From RH-AL1 sp965198715 (GTDB lineage Bacteria; Pseudomonadota; Alphaproteobacteria; Rhizobiales; Beijerinckiaceae), in contig CBDAPV010000002.1 of assembly GCA_965198715.1 (NCBI GenBank), positions 1,116,001-1,180,000 of the forward strand: DNA of 64,000 bases, written 5' to 3'. The notes beneath the pieces are model-generated. The model was not told the DNA's origin. It worked only from the letters and a program-made list of their open reading frames with translations, and searched no databases. How positions within the stretch are numbered: the stretch's first letter is position 1; the number at the start of each line of letters is the position of its first letter. This document shows, piece by piece, positions 28,753 through 36,353 of this stretch. Position numbers and translations under genes: made by a program.

Positions 28753-29667
28753 TCAGCTCCACAGGACCGCGCGGACGGCGCGCGGCCAAGCCTCGACGTC
28801 GAGCCCGTGATGCCTGAACAAGGCCAGCGCGACGCGCTCCATGCCAAAGCCGACGCAGGCGGTGTGCGCGACCGAGCCGTCGTGGGTGCGGATGTCCCAG
28901 CCGTTGCCGAAATGATCCTGGTGATAGTTGAAGCTCATGCAGGCGGTCGGGCCCTTGCCGTTGTTGACGGGGATGAGGAGCTCGAACTTCAGCTCCTGGT
29001 CGCGCTGGCTGGCCTTGAGCATGCGCGCGGCGCGGCCGAAGAAGGGATCGTTGGCGACATCAACCTCGTGCGGCAGCTCCAGCTGCCCGGCGATGTCCTG
29101 CGCCTTCTCGAGCCATTCCGAACGGAAAGCGACGACCTGCTCCGGCGTGCCGATGCGCACGTATTCGCGCTGGCGGAACGTCAGCATGCGGGTGGGTTCC
29201 TGCGACGGCTCGTGGCGGAACACCCAGCCGGTGATGTCGTAGGTGCCGCCCTCCGCCGGCATGCGGCCGCGGCGCGCCACGACGGGATACAGCGGGTAGC
29301 AGGCCGCCGGCGTCATCGCGACGGCGGTGACGGCCTGATGCTCGGTCCAGTCGAGGTCGCCGTGGAGGCGTTCGACGAGGAGCGCGTGCTCCTTGTCCTT
29401 GCCGGCAAAGGCGTGGATCGTCCCGGCCATGTCGGGGAAGTTCTTGAGGTAGCCGCTCCTCTCGAGATCGCGACGGGTCATCGCCGGCGGGAAGTGGATC
29501 ACCTCGGGTCGAGCTGCGGCGCCGGCCCGCTCGACCAAGGCGGAGAAGCGTTGCACCACCTCCTCGAAGAGCCCCGAGCGGCCGTAGAGGCCGTCGACGC
29601 CGGTATCGAACAGGAGGCCGCGCTCGAAGAGGCTGTCGCGGAACGTCGTGCCGCACACGATGCACAT
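28753..29667 (-). CDS. Amino acid:[carrier protein] ligase (class II tRNA synthetase homolog)
   Basis: The 304-residue protein is a truncated seryl-tRNA-synthetase-like catalytic core without the tRNA-binding arm. Class II motif 2 is in MLTFRQREYVRIG and motif 3 in VGFGMERVALALF. Zinc ligands expected from the characterised Bradyrhizobium enzymes are present: Cys in PAACYPLYP, Glu in RQREYV and Cys in HTACVGFG. Such enzymes load glycine or alanine onto the phosphopantetheine arm of a dedicated carrier protein. The ATG at 29667 follows AGGGAGAG. The operon supplies a carrier protein (30880-31131) and an acyl-CoA dehydrogenase. The amino acid used here is not known. Confidence 0.88.
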   Translation of the reverse strand: MCIVCGTTFRDSLFERGLLFDTGVDGLYGRSGLFEEVVQRFSALVERAGAAARPEVIHFPPAMTRRDLERSGYLKNFPDMAGTIHAFAGKDKEHALLVERLHGDLDWTEHQAVTAVAMTPAACYPLYPVVARRGRMPAEGGTYDITGWVFRHEPSQEPTRMLTFRQREYVRIGTPEQVVAFRSEWLEKAQDIAGQLELPHEVDVANDPFFGRAARMLKASQRDQELKFELLIPVNNGKGPTACMSFNYHQDHFGNGWDIRTHDGSVAHTACVGFGMERVALALFRHHGLDVEAWPRAVRAVLWS

Positions 29668-29690
29668 GGGGTCTCTCCCTTTGGCGTGGA

Positions 29691-30878
29691 TCAAACCACG
29701 AGGGCGTTGTCGAGCTTGTGGACGAGCAGCATCGTCGACGTGTTGCCGAAGATGCGGTCGTTGTTGATCATCAGCTGCGCAGAGAGGATGTCGCGATACT
29801 GCCGCCCGATGGAGAACGGCGTGTCGTTCTTGAAGCCGGCGATGCCCGTGACGAGCAGCGCCTTGTTGACGATCTCAAGCGCGACTTGGCTCGTGGCCAC
29901 CTTGATGTTGTTCATCGCCACCGCGAAGCCGACGGACGTGAGCTCGTCCGACTCGCCCTGCGCATGCTGGAAGCGGGTGAGTCCGTCGCGCGTCAGCGAC
30001 TTGATCATCTGCAGCTGGCTCGCCGCCTCGGCGACGCGGATTGCGCCGGGCGGAGTCTCGCCCGGTCGCTTGCGCGAGTCCGCGCGCACGAAGGCCTGCG
30101 CCTTGTGCACGGCGGAGAGCGCGATGCCGTACCAAAGCGCCGCCCACAGCAGGTGCGAGGTGGCGAGCATCGAGCGTGCGGCGATCTCGGCGAAGGGCTT
30201 GGGCAGGATGTGGGTCGCGGGGCCGCTGGCCTTGAGTTTGAAGCCCTCGGAGCAGGTGCCGCGCATGCCGATGGTGTCCCACACGGAGGTGCGTTCCAGG
30301 ACGCAATGCTCCCTCATGACCGCGACCAGAACCTGGTCGGAGGGTGGCGAGTCGGGCTGGCGTCGCGCGGTGGCGAGGATCGCGTCGGCTTCGGCGCCGT
30401 AGGAGATCACGCTGGCGTTCTTCTCCAGCCGATAGATGTCGCCGTCGCGCTCCACGGCGCAAAGCGAGCTGCGTACGTCGCCGCCGATGCCGGCCTCCGA
30501 GGTCGCAGAGGCGAGCAGCAGCTGCTCGTCGGCGATGCGGCGAAGGAACATGCGGTGCCAGTCGCTCGACCTTGCGTGAAGGACCAGCGAGGAAATCTGG
30601 ATCTGGTGCATGGCGTAGACCATGCCGGAAGAGGAGCACTGCTGCCCCAGGAGCGAGCAGATCTCGGCGATGTCGGCGAGGCTCGCACCCTCGCCTCCGT
30701 ATTCCACCGGAAGCATGGCGCCGAGAAGTCGTGTCCTCTTCATGACAGTCACGGCCTCGCGCGGGAAGCGCCCGTCCTTGTCGACAGCACCGGCGTGCCT
30801 GCCGGCGACCGCGGCGGCCTCGGCGCTGCGTTCGGCGAGAACGGCGCCGGGCAGGGCCGGATCGAGAGCGGTCGTCAC
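29691..30878 (-). CDS. Acyl-CoA dehydrogenase-family flavoprotein, partner of carrier protein
   Basis: The protein has about 395 residues with the acyl-CoA dehydrogenase fold. The N-terminal helical part contains LGAMLPVEYGGEGASLADIAEI, the middle strand part SATSEAGIGGDV and the C-terminal helices LVTGIAGFKNDTPFSIGRQYRDI. FAD-dependent alpha,beta-oxidation is the family reaction; in this operon the substrate may be bound to the carrier protein instead of CoA (inference). The GTG at 30878 starts one base after the carrier-protein stop and has GGGAAAGG upstream; an ATG at 30911 would overlap it. Confidence 0.82.
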   Translation of the reverse strand: MTTALDPALPGAVLAERSAEAAAVAGRHAGAVDKDGRFPREAVTVMKRTRLLGAMLPVEYGGEGASLADIAEICSLLGQQCSSSGMVYAMHQIQISSLVLHARSSDWHRMFLRRIADEQLLLASATSEAGIGGDVRSSLCAVERDGDIYRLEKNASVISYGAEADAILATARRQPDSPPSDQVLVAVMREHCVLERTSVWDTIGMRGTCSEGFKLKASGPATHILPKPFAEIAARSMLATSHLLWAALWYGIALSAVHKAQAFVRADSRKRPGETPPGAIRVAEAASQLQMIKSLTRDGLTRFQHAQGESDELTSVGFAVAMNNIKVATSQVALEIVNKALLVTGIAGFKNDTPFSIGRQYRDILSAQLMINNDRIFGNTSTMLLVHKLDNALVV

Positions 30879-30879
30879 G

Positions 30880-31131
30880 TCAGGCCGCCTTTCCCCGGGC
30901 GGCCAGCGCATGCAGGCAGGCGGCGATCGCGTCGATGCTGGCGAACGAGCGCCGGTTCAGCATGCTCTCGGGAAACTCGACGTCGAAGCTGTCCTCGAGG
31001 GCGAGCATGAGCTGCACGGCGGCGAAGGATGTGAGGCCGGCGGCGTAGAGATCCTGATCGTTGCGGAGGCCGTCGATGGCAACGGGCAAACGCCCGTTCT
31101 GCGCAATCAGTGTACGAATGGTGTCAAGCAT
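30880..31131 (-). CDS. Acyl carrier protein, probable aminoacyl acceptor
   Basis: The 83-residue protein has the four-helix carrier fold. The phosphopantetheine-attachment serine is Ser35 in AAGLTSFAAVQLMLALED, where the usual DSL reads TSF. It is first in a minus-strand operon with the dehydrogenase, the ligase and DUF1839. The ATG at 31131 has GGAG eight bases upstream; a further ATG at 31155 is less likely. It is not the AcpP of fatty acid synthesis, judging from the divergent serine motif and its context. Confidence 0.82.
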   Translation of the reverse strand: MLDTIRTLIAQNGRLPVAIDGLRNDQDLYAAGLTSFAAVQLMLALEDSFDVEFPESMLNRRSFASIDAIAACLHALAARGKAA

Positions 31132-31495
31132 GAGTGTCGGCTCCGATGAGGCCACTCAAGCACCGGTTCATGCAACGCAGGTTAACCCGGCCCTCCAGAC
31201 CAGCCTTTCCCGAACTCTTGGTTGCCAAACTGGAAAGGGGAACCAAATGACTTTAACGATCGACGAGCGAATGGGGTCTGCTTCTCGGGCAGAAGCTGGA
31301 GCAAGGCCGCTATTGCGGGCTTGCTTTGATGGAGGAAGCGAAGCGCGACCGGCCCGTAGGCGCCGCGAGGCGACCGGGCTCGACATCCCGCGCACTACAG
31401 CATCGAATGAGGACGAAAGTCGCTTCGCGACGCCTATGTACCTGTCCTCGCTACGCTTTCATTTTCGGAGCAAGTCCGCAGAAGCGGACGTGGCT
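31132..31495. other. 364-bp region between carrier-protein operon and garR-like gene
   Basis: The promoter of the carrier-protein operon must lie at the left end on the minus strand. A plus-strand ATG at 31246 has a good ribosome binding site (AAAGGGG six bases upstream) and begins a frame MTLTIDERMGSASRAEAG that stays open into the antisense of the next gene, so a genuine small protein is uncertain. Small hairpins are scattered through the stretch. No sequence family was recognised. Confidence 0.35.
31474..31489 (-). terminator. Hairpin downstream of the garR-like gene
   Basis: GTCCGC-AGAA-GCGGAC is a perfect 6-bp stem with a tetraloop, seven bases past the stop of the minus-strand dehydrogenase gene. 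No T-run follows, so intrinsic termination is only possible. Confidence 0.35.
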
Positions 31496-32365
31496 CTAAG
31501 CCTTCGGCAGCCGCGCGAGCAGCGCCGAGGTGTCCCAGCGACCGCCGCCCATGGCCTGCACCTCGGCGTAGAACTGGTCGACCAGCGCCGCCAGCGGCAG
31601 CGCCGCGCCGTTGCGGCGCGCCTCGTCGAGGCAGATGGCGAGGTCCTTGCGCATCCAGTTCACCGCAAAGCCGTGGTCGAACTCGCCGGCGACCATGGTC
31701 TTCCAGCGGTTCTCCATCTGCCAGGATTGCGCCGCGCCCTTTGAGATGACCGCGATCACCGCCTCCGGGTCGAGGCCGGCCTTGACAGCGAAATGCAGCC
31801 CTTCCGCCAGCCCCTGCACGATGCCGGCGATGCAGAGCTGGTTGACCATCTTGGTGAGCTGTCCCGCGCCCGCCGGCCCCATGAGGCGGCAGGCCTTGGC
31901 GTAGGACTGGATCAGCGGCTCGGCCATGGCGTAGGCCGCCTCCTCGCCGCCGCACATCACGGTGAGCTTGCCGTTCTCGGCGCCGGCCTGGCCGCCCGAA
32001 ACTGGAGCGTCGAGGAAGGCGAAGCCGCCGTCGTTGGCGGCGGCGTCGAGCTCGCGCGCGACCTCGGCCGAATCGGTGGTGTGGTCGACGAAGACCGCGC
32101 CCTGCTTCATGGCCGAGAAGGCGCCGCCCGCGCCGGTCGTCACCATTCGCACATCCTGATCGTTGCCGACGCAGCAGAACACGACGTCCTGTCCCTCCGC
32201 CGCCTCGGCCGGCGTCTTGGCGAAGCTGCCGCCGTGCTTCTCGACCCAGCTCTCGGCCCTGGCCGTGGTACGATTGAAGACCTTGACCTCATGGCCGGCG
32301 GCGGCGAGGTGGCCGGCCATGGGGAAGCCCATGACGCCGAGCCCTAGAAAGGAAACCTTGGCCAT
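31496..32365 (-). CDS. NAD(P)-dependent beta-hydroxyacid dehydrogenase (GarR/tartronate semialdehyde reductase-like)
   Basis: The protein has 289 residues. The N-terminal Rossmann motif is VSFLGLGVMGFPMAGHLA, the substrate-binding loop is FLDAPVSGGQAGAENGKLTVMCGG and the catalytic lysine lies in GAGQLTKMVNQLCIAG. The family reduces or oxidises 3-hydroxyacids such as glycerate/tartronate semialdehyde, 3-hydroxyisobutyrate or gamma-hydroxybutyrate. It lies 11 bases after a solute-binding protein gene, so the two are cotranscribed; the transported compound may be its substrate, which is inference. Confidence 0.85.
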   Translation of the reverse strand: MAKVSFLGLGVMGFPMAGHLAAAGHEVKVFNRTTARAESWVEKHGGSFAKTPAEAAEGQDVVFCCVGNDQDVRMVTTGAGGAFSAMKQGAVFVDHTTDSAEVARELDAAANDGGFAFLDAPVSGGQAGAENGKLTVMCGGEEAAYAMAEPLIQSYAKACRLMGPAGAGQLTKMVNQLCIAGIVQGLAEGLHFAVKAGLDPEAVIAVISKGAAQSWQMENRWKTMVAGEFDHGFAVNWMRKDLAICLDEARRNGAALPLAALVDQFYAEVQAMGGGRWDTSALLARLPKA

Positions 32366-32376
32366 TGATCGCTCCG

Positions 32377-33162
32377 TCAGCGGATCGAGAAATCGAAATA
32401 GTGCGCGCGTATCCGCTCGAAGCTGCCATCCGCCATGCTGGCGGCGAGCGCGGCGTTGAAGGCGGCTTTCAGCGCGACATCGTCCTTGCGCAGGCCGATG
32501 CCGATGCCGGCACCGAAGTAGGCGGGTTCGCGCGGCACGTCGGCGAGGATGCGGCAGCAGCCGGCGTCGCCGCGCGTCTCCATGAAGGCGACGACCGCGT
32601 CCTTGTCGCCGAGCGCGGCATCGACTCGGCCGGCCTCGAGATCGAGAATGGCATCGTCGAGCGAGTTGAACTTGCGCAGTGGCGAGAGCGGGTAGACCTT
32701 TTCGACGAACGCCTGGTGCGTGCCGCCGGCCTCCACGCCGATGGTCTTGCCGGTGAGCGCGGCCGGGCTCGACGCGCTCAAGGCGTCTTCCTTGCGCACC
32801 AGGAAGGCCGAGGGCATGCGCACGTAAGGCACCGTGAAGGCGATGCGCGCCTCGCGCGCCGGCGTGATCTCCATCGCCGCCATGACAGCGTCGTAGCGGT
32901 GTTCGAGGAGGCCGGGGATCATCGAATCCCAGTCCTGCTCGACGAAGGTGCAGGTGATGGCCATGCGGCGACACAGCTCCTGGCCCAGGTCGATCTCGAA
33001 GCCTTCGAGCTTGTCGCCATTGAAGTAATTGTAGGGCGGGCGCGCGCCCTCGCTGGCGATGGTGAGATGCGCCGGCGCCGCCGCCGTGGACGCGGCGGCC
33101 GCAATCGACGCGAGGGCGCAGAGCATCGCGACACGAAGCCGATCGAGGAGCGGGCGGAGCAT
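32377..33162 (-). CDS. Periplasmic amino-acid-type solute-binding protein
   Basis: The protein has about 261 residues. It starts with a signal peptide (AMLCALASIAAAASTAAA). The type II binding-protein fold is indicated by GARPPYNYFNGDKLEGFEIDLG, AVMAAMEITPAREARIAFT and TIGVEAGGTHQAFVEKVYP. It would bind a polar amino acid or opine-like compound for an ABC importer. No permease or ATPase gene is next to it, so the transporter is elsewhere or the protein serves as a sensor. Several upstream starts are possible; ATG 33162 is chosen because it places the signal peptide at the N terminus. Confidence 0.8.
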   Translation of the reverse strand: MLRPLLDRLRVAMLCALASIAAAASTAAAPAHLTIASEGARPPYNYFNGDKLEGFEIDLGQELCRRMAITCTFVEQDWDSMIPGLLEHRYDAVMAAMEITPAREARIAFTVPYVRMPSAFLVRKEDALSASSPAALTGKTIGVEAGGTHQAFVEKVYPLSPLRKFNSLDDAILDLEAGRVDAALGDKDAVVAFMETRGDAGCCRILADVPREPAYFGAGIGIGLRKDDVALKAAFNAALAASMADGSFERIRAHYFDFSIR

Positions 33163-33311
33163 TCGCGGCACGGTCACGCCGGCCATGTGCCCAATCCACG
33201 GAGGCAAGGCAACCCGTAGGGCCGAGCACGGCGGCTGCGCTCGTGCATTCGGCGTCGCCGCCCATATAAAGCCGGCACCGCTCGGATCTCGGCGGCGCGG
33301 AAGGATTTCGG

Positions 33312-34442
33312 ATGGTCAGCGAATCGGATGTGTTGAAGGCCTTGGCGCCGGTTGTGGGGCCGGATGGGCGCAGCGCGGTGTCGCGCTCCAACGGCATCGC
33401 CGGCCTGACCATCCGCGAGGGCAAGGTGTTCCTGTCGCTCACCAGCAATCCGCGCCTTGCCGAGGCCATGGAGTATATGCGCGCCGAGGCCGAGGCGGCG
33501 GTCAAGGCGCTCCCCGGCGTGACCAGCGCGCTGGTGAGCCTCACGGCCGAGAAGGCGCCCAGCGCGCCCAGCGCCGCGCCGATGAAGGCCTCGACGCCGC
33601 ACAACCACGGGCACGCGCCGCGCGCGCCGGCGCCGCCCCAAAGCATCGCCATCCCCGGTATCGCCCGCATCGTCGCGGTCGCCTCAGGTAAAGGCGGCGT
33701 CGGCAAGTCGACCACGGCGGTCAACATCGCCTTGTCCCTGGCGGCAGGCGGCTGGAAGATCGGCATCCTCGACGCCGACGTCTACGGTCCCTCGCTGCCG
33801 CGACTGCTCGGGCTCGACATGAAGCCCGAGGTCGACGGCAAGCGGCTGAAGCCGCTCTACGCCTTCGGCATCAAGGCGATGTCGATCGGCTTCCTCGTGG
33901 CCGAGCGCGAGGCGATGATCTGGCGCGGCCCGATGGTGATGAGCGCCATCAACCAGCTGCTGCGCGAGGTCGACTGGGGCGAGCTCGACTGCCTCATCGT
34001 CGACATGCCGCCCGGCACCGGCGACGCCCAGCTCACCCTCGCCCAGGGCGTGCCGCTCGCCGGGGCGGTGATCGTCTCGACGCCGCAGGACCTCGCCTTG
34101 ATCGACGCCCGGCGCGGCGTCGCCATGTTCGAGAAGACCAGCGTGCCAATCCTCGGCGTGGTCGAGAACATGAGCTATTTTTCCTGCCCGCATTGCGGCG
34201 GCCGATCCGAGATCTTCGCCCATGGGGGCGCCCGAATCGAGGCCGAGCGCCTCGGCGTGCCGTTTCTCGGCGAGGTTCCGCTGCAGCTGCAGATCCGCGA
34301 GCAGGCCGATAGCGGCCGCCCCACCGCCGCCGTCTCTCCCGACAGCGAGGCCGGCAAAGTCTACCGCGCCATCGCCGACAAGGTCAGGGCCGGGCTGGAG
34401 GGAACGCGGCAGCGTCAGGCGCCGCGCATCGTGATGGGGTAG
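33312..34442 (+). CDS. mrp: Mrp/NBP35-family iron-sulfur cluster carrier ATPase
   Basis: The 376-residue protein has an N-terminal MIP18-like domain (~1-80), a His/Pro-rich linker and a P-loop ATPase. The deviant Walker A is ASGKGGVGKST. Switch regions are DADVYGPSLPRLLG and IVDMPPGTGDAQLTLAQ, and the C-terminal CxxC (SCPHCGG) holds the shared [4Fe-4S] cluster at the dimer interface. Mrp proteins help load iron-sulfur clusters on target enzymes. Confidence 0.92.
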   Translation: MVSESDVLKALAPVVGPDGRSAVSRSNGIAGLTIREGKVFLSLTSNPRLAEAMEYMRAEAEAAVKALPGVTSALVSLTAEKAPSAPSAAPMKASTPHNHGHAPRAPAPPQSIAIPGIARIVAVASGKGGVGKSTTAVNIALSLAAGGWKIGILDADVYGPSLPRLLGLDMKPEVDGKRLKPLYAFGIKAMSIGFLVAEREAMIWRGPMVMSAINQLLREVDWGELDCLIVDMPPGTGDAQLTLAQGVPLAGAVIVSTPQDLALIDARRGVAMFEKTSVPILGVVENMSYFSCPHCGGRSEIFAHGGARIEAERLGVPFLGEVPLQLQIREQADSGRPTAAVSPDSEAGKVYRAIADKVRAGLEGTRQRQAPRIVMG

Positions 34443-34452
34443 TTTTGGGGGT

Positions 34453-34476
34453 CCGGGTTCGCCTGCGGCGGCCCGG
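34453..34476. terminator. Hairpin between convergent mrp and Nudix genes
   Basis: CCGGG and CCCGG enclose an inner CGCC-TGC-GGCG stem. The hairpin lies in the 42 bases between two convergent genes and could serve both. No T-run follows. Confidence 0.45.
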
Positions 34477-34484
34477 TTCGCCCC

Positions 34485-35066
34485 TCAGTCCATCAGCCCG
34501 GTGGCCTTGGCCCAGTAGAGCAGCACCAGCGTCTTGGTGTCGTTGATCTCGCCGCTGGCGACCATCGCCATTGCGGCGTCGAGGGTGGTCTCGATCACCT
34601 CGATGTCCTCGCCCTCGGCAGCAAGACCGCCACCGGCCGTCACCCGATCCTTGGCCTCGTAGGGCGCCACGAAATAGGTCAGCCGCTCGGCGAAGCTGCC
34701 GGGCGAGGAATAGCCGGCGAACAGCCGCCGCGGCTCGCCGGTGAGGCGGAGGCCGGTCTCCTCCTCGGTCTCCTTGCGGATGCGGGAGAGCGGGTCGGCG
34801 CCCTCCAGCTTGCCGGCGCAGACCTCGACGAGGCTCTCGCGCCCCTCGCGCATGAAGACGACGCCGCGGAACTGGCGGATCAGGATGATGGTCCCGCGCG
34901 CGCGGTCGTAGGGGAGGATGGCGACGCCGTCGCCGGTGTCGAGGATCTCGCGCTCGAGCTCGGCCATGGCGCCGTCGCGCCGGCGTCGGCGGAACACGAT
35001 CTTCTCGAATGTTCCGAAGCCCTTGTGCAAGATATTGCGCGCGATGATCTCGGTCTTGTCCGCCAT
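34485..35066 (-). CDS. Nudix hydrolase, ADP-ribose/GDP-mannose pyrophosphatase type (NudK-like)
   Basis: The 193-residue protein has an almost complete Nudix box, GKLEGADPLSRIRKETEEET followed by GL, with the catalytic glutamates present (E in KETEEETG), unlike the NrtR-like gene at 2201. The N-terminal part (FEKIVFRRRRRDGAMAELEREI) forms the dimer-swapped sheet of ADP-ribose and GDP-mannose pyrophosphatases. It follows nadK by 12 bases on the same strand, suggesting a role in NAD or sugar-nucleotide turnover. Confidence 0.82.
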   Translation of the reverse strand: MADKTEIIARNILHKGFGTFEKIVFRRRRRDGAMAELEREILDTGDGVAILPYDRARGTIILIRQFRGVVFMREGRESLVEVCAGKLEGADPLSRIRKETEEETGLRLTGEPRRLFAGYSSPGSFAERLTYFVAPYEAKDRVTAGGGLAAEGEDIEVIETTLDAAMAMVASGEINDTKTLVLLYWAKATGLMD

Positions 35067-35078
35067 CCCGCGCTCCGC

Positions 35079-35864
35079 TCAGAAATCGAATTGCTCGCGC
35101 AGGATGCGTTCGTCCAGCGAATGGCCGGGGTCGTGGAGCAACACCAGGCCGTTGTCGAGGTCCATCTCGATCTCGACGTGGCGCACGTTGCGCACCTCGA
35201 AATGGTCGGCCACCGCCGAGACCGGCCGCTTGGCCTCTTCCAGCACCTCGATGGCGACCTTCGCCGAATCGCGCAGCAGCGCGCCGCGCCAGCGTCGCGG
35301 GCGAAAGGCGGAGATCGGCGTCAGCGCCATCAACGAGGTGTTGAGCGGCAGGATCGGACCGCCGACCGAGAGGTTGTAGGCGGTCGAGCCCGCCGGGGTC
35401 GCCACCATGATGCCGTCGGCGATCAGCTCGGGAAGGCGTTCGTTGCCGTCGATGGTGATGCGGAGCTTGGCCGCCTGGTAGGTCTGTCGCGACAGGAAGA
35501 CCTCGTTGATCGCGCGCCCTTCCGAGACTTCGCCGGAGGCGGAGGTGGCGCGCATGACGAGCGGATGGATGATTGAGGGCTGCGACTCCTCCAAGCGCCC
35601 CAGAAGATCCCGGTCATTGGCCTCGTTCATGAGAAAGCCGATGTGGCCGCGGTTCATGCCGAAGATTGGGGTGTGCGCCTCCATGAAGCGGTGCAGCGTC
35701 TGCAGCATGAGGCCGTCGCCGCCGATGGCGACCACCACGTCGGCCTCGTTCTCCGGCGCGTTGCCGTAGGTGTCGGCGAGCTGATCGCGGAGCGTGTCGG
35801 CCTCCGGCGACCCGGAGGACAGGAAGGCGATGTTGCGGTAGCGGTGGGATGGGCCGGCGGACAT
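35079..35864 (-). CDS. nadK: NAD kinase
   Basis: The 261-residue enzyme phosphorylates NAD to NADP. It has the canonical motifs VVVAIGGDGLMLQTLH (GGDG), INEVFLSRQ (NE/D motif) and DGIMVATPAGSTAYNLSVGG. The length is normal for the short bacterial form. It is cotranscribed with the following Nudix hydrolase. It is the housekeeping counterpart of the divergent kinase-like gene at 3949-4842. Confidence 0.93.
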   Translation of the reverse strand: MSAGPSHRYRNIAFLSSGSPEADTLRDQLADTYGNAPENEADVVVAIGGDGLMLQTLHRFMEAHTPIFGMNRGHIGFLMNEANDRDLLGRLEESQPSIIHPLVMRATSASGEVSEGRAINEVFLSRQTYQAAKLRITIDGNERLPELIADGIMVATPAGSTAYNLSVGGPILPLNTSLMALTPISAFRPRRWRGALLRDSAKVAIEVLEEAKRPVSAVADHFEVRNVRHVEIEMDLDNGLVLLHDPGHSLDERILREQFDF

Positions 35865-35896
35865 GGCTGCCTAACCCATCTCAAGGCGCGAGGCGC

Positions 35897-36145
35897 TCAG
35901 AAGCGTTCGCGCAGGCCGTGATGACGATGGCGACGGTAGTGGCGCACCACCGTCTCCTCGCTGCCCAGCAGCGGCTGGTCGACGAAGAGCTCGATCTCGG
36001 CACGTGGCGGCACGGCGACGCAGGTGCCGCCGTAGCTCGGCTCGAAGCCCGGCGAGCAGAAATATTCGGCACGGGCGCCGCCTGCCGCGAACATCAGGCC
36101 CAATCCCGAGGCGGCGGCGAAGGCAAGGACGGCGGCGTGGCGCAT
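35897..36145 (-). CDS. Small exported protein of unknown function
   Basis: The protein has 82 residues. A clear signal peptide (AAVLAFAAASGLGLMFAAGG, cut after ARA) is followed by a 55-residue mature part with two cysteines (EYFCSPGFEPSYGGTCVAV), likely a disulfide, and a basic His/Arg-rich end (RHYRRHRHHGLR). The family was not recognised. It stands alone between nadK and the exported protein at 36354. Confidence 0.6.
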   Translation of the reverse strand: MRHAAVLAFAAASGLGLMFAAGGARAEYFCSPGFEPSYGGTCVAVPPRAEIELFVDQPLLGSEETVVRHYRRHRHHGLRERF

Positions 36146-36254
36146 GGGAACTCCGATGGCCGCAAGCTTGGCGCGGCGTGTTCGGCAGCGATCCTAGCCT
36201 TTTCCCTGAAAGTCGCCCAGCTGCGAGCGCGACAAAGCCGCGGGCTGTGCCTTG

Positions 36255-36295
36255 CGTGCCATAGGCGCGATTGGGGCCGCCACGGCTATGGCACG
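36255..36295. promoter_or_regulatory. 10-bp perfect inverted repeat
   Basis: CGTGCCATAG (36255-36264) and CTATGGCACG (36286-36295) are perfect inverted repeats 21 bases apart. The site lies 110-150 bases upstream of the small exported protein gene and downstream of another minus-strand gene, so it may be an operator or a terminator. Confidence 0.4.
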
Positions 36296-36353
36296 ATCCC
36301 AAGGGCGGCAAGCAGGTCTGCCGACATGGCCGCCTCGACGAGTCGGCGATCGC

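Noticed and set aside
28735..30402. 555-codon plus-strand frame opposite the ligase and dehydrogenase genes
   Set aside because: Antisense to two well-recognised genes; no ribosome binding site or family match.
31061..31744. 227-codon plus-strand frame spanning the carrier-protein and garR region
   Set aside because: Most of it is antisense to two genes; only the ATG at 31246 has a ribosome binding site, which is reported separately as a weak candidate.
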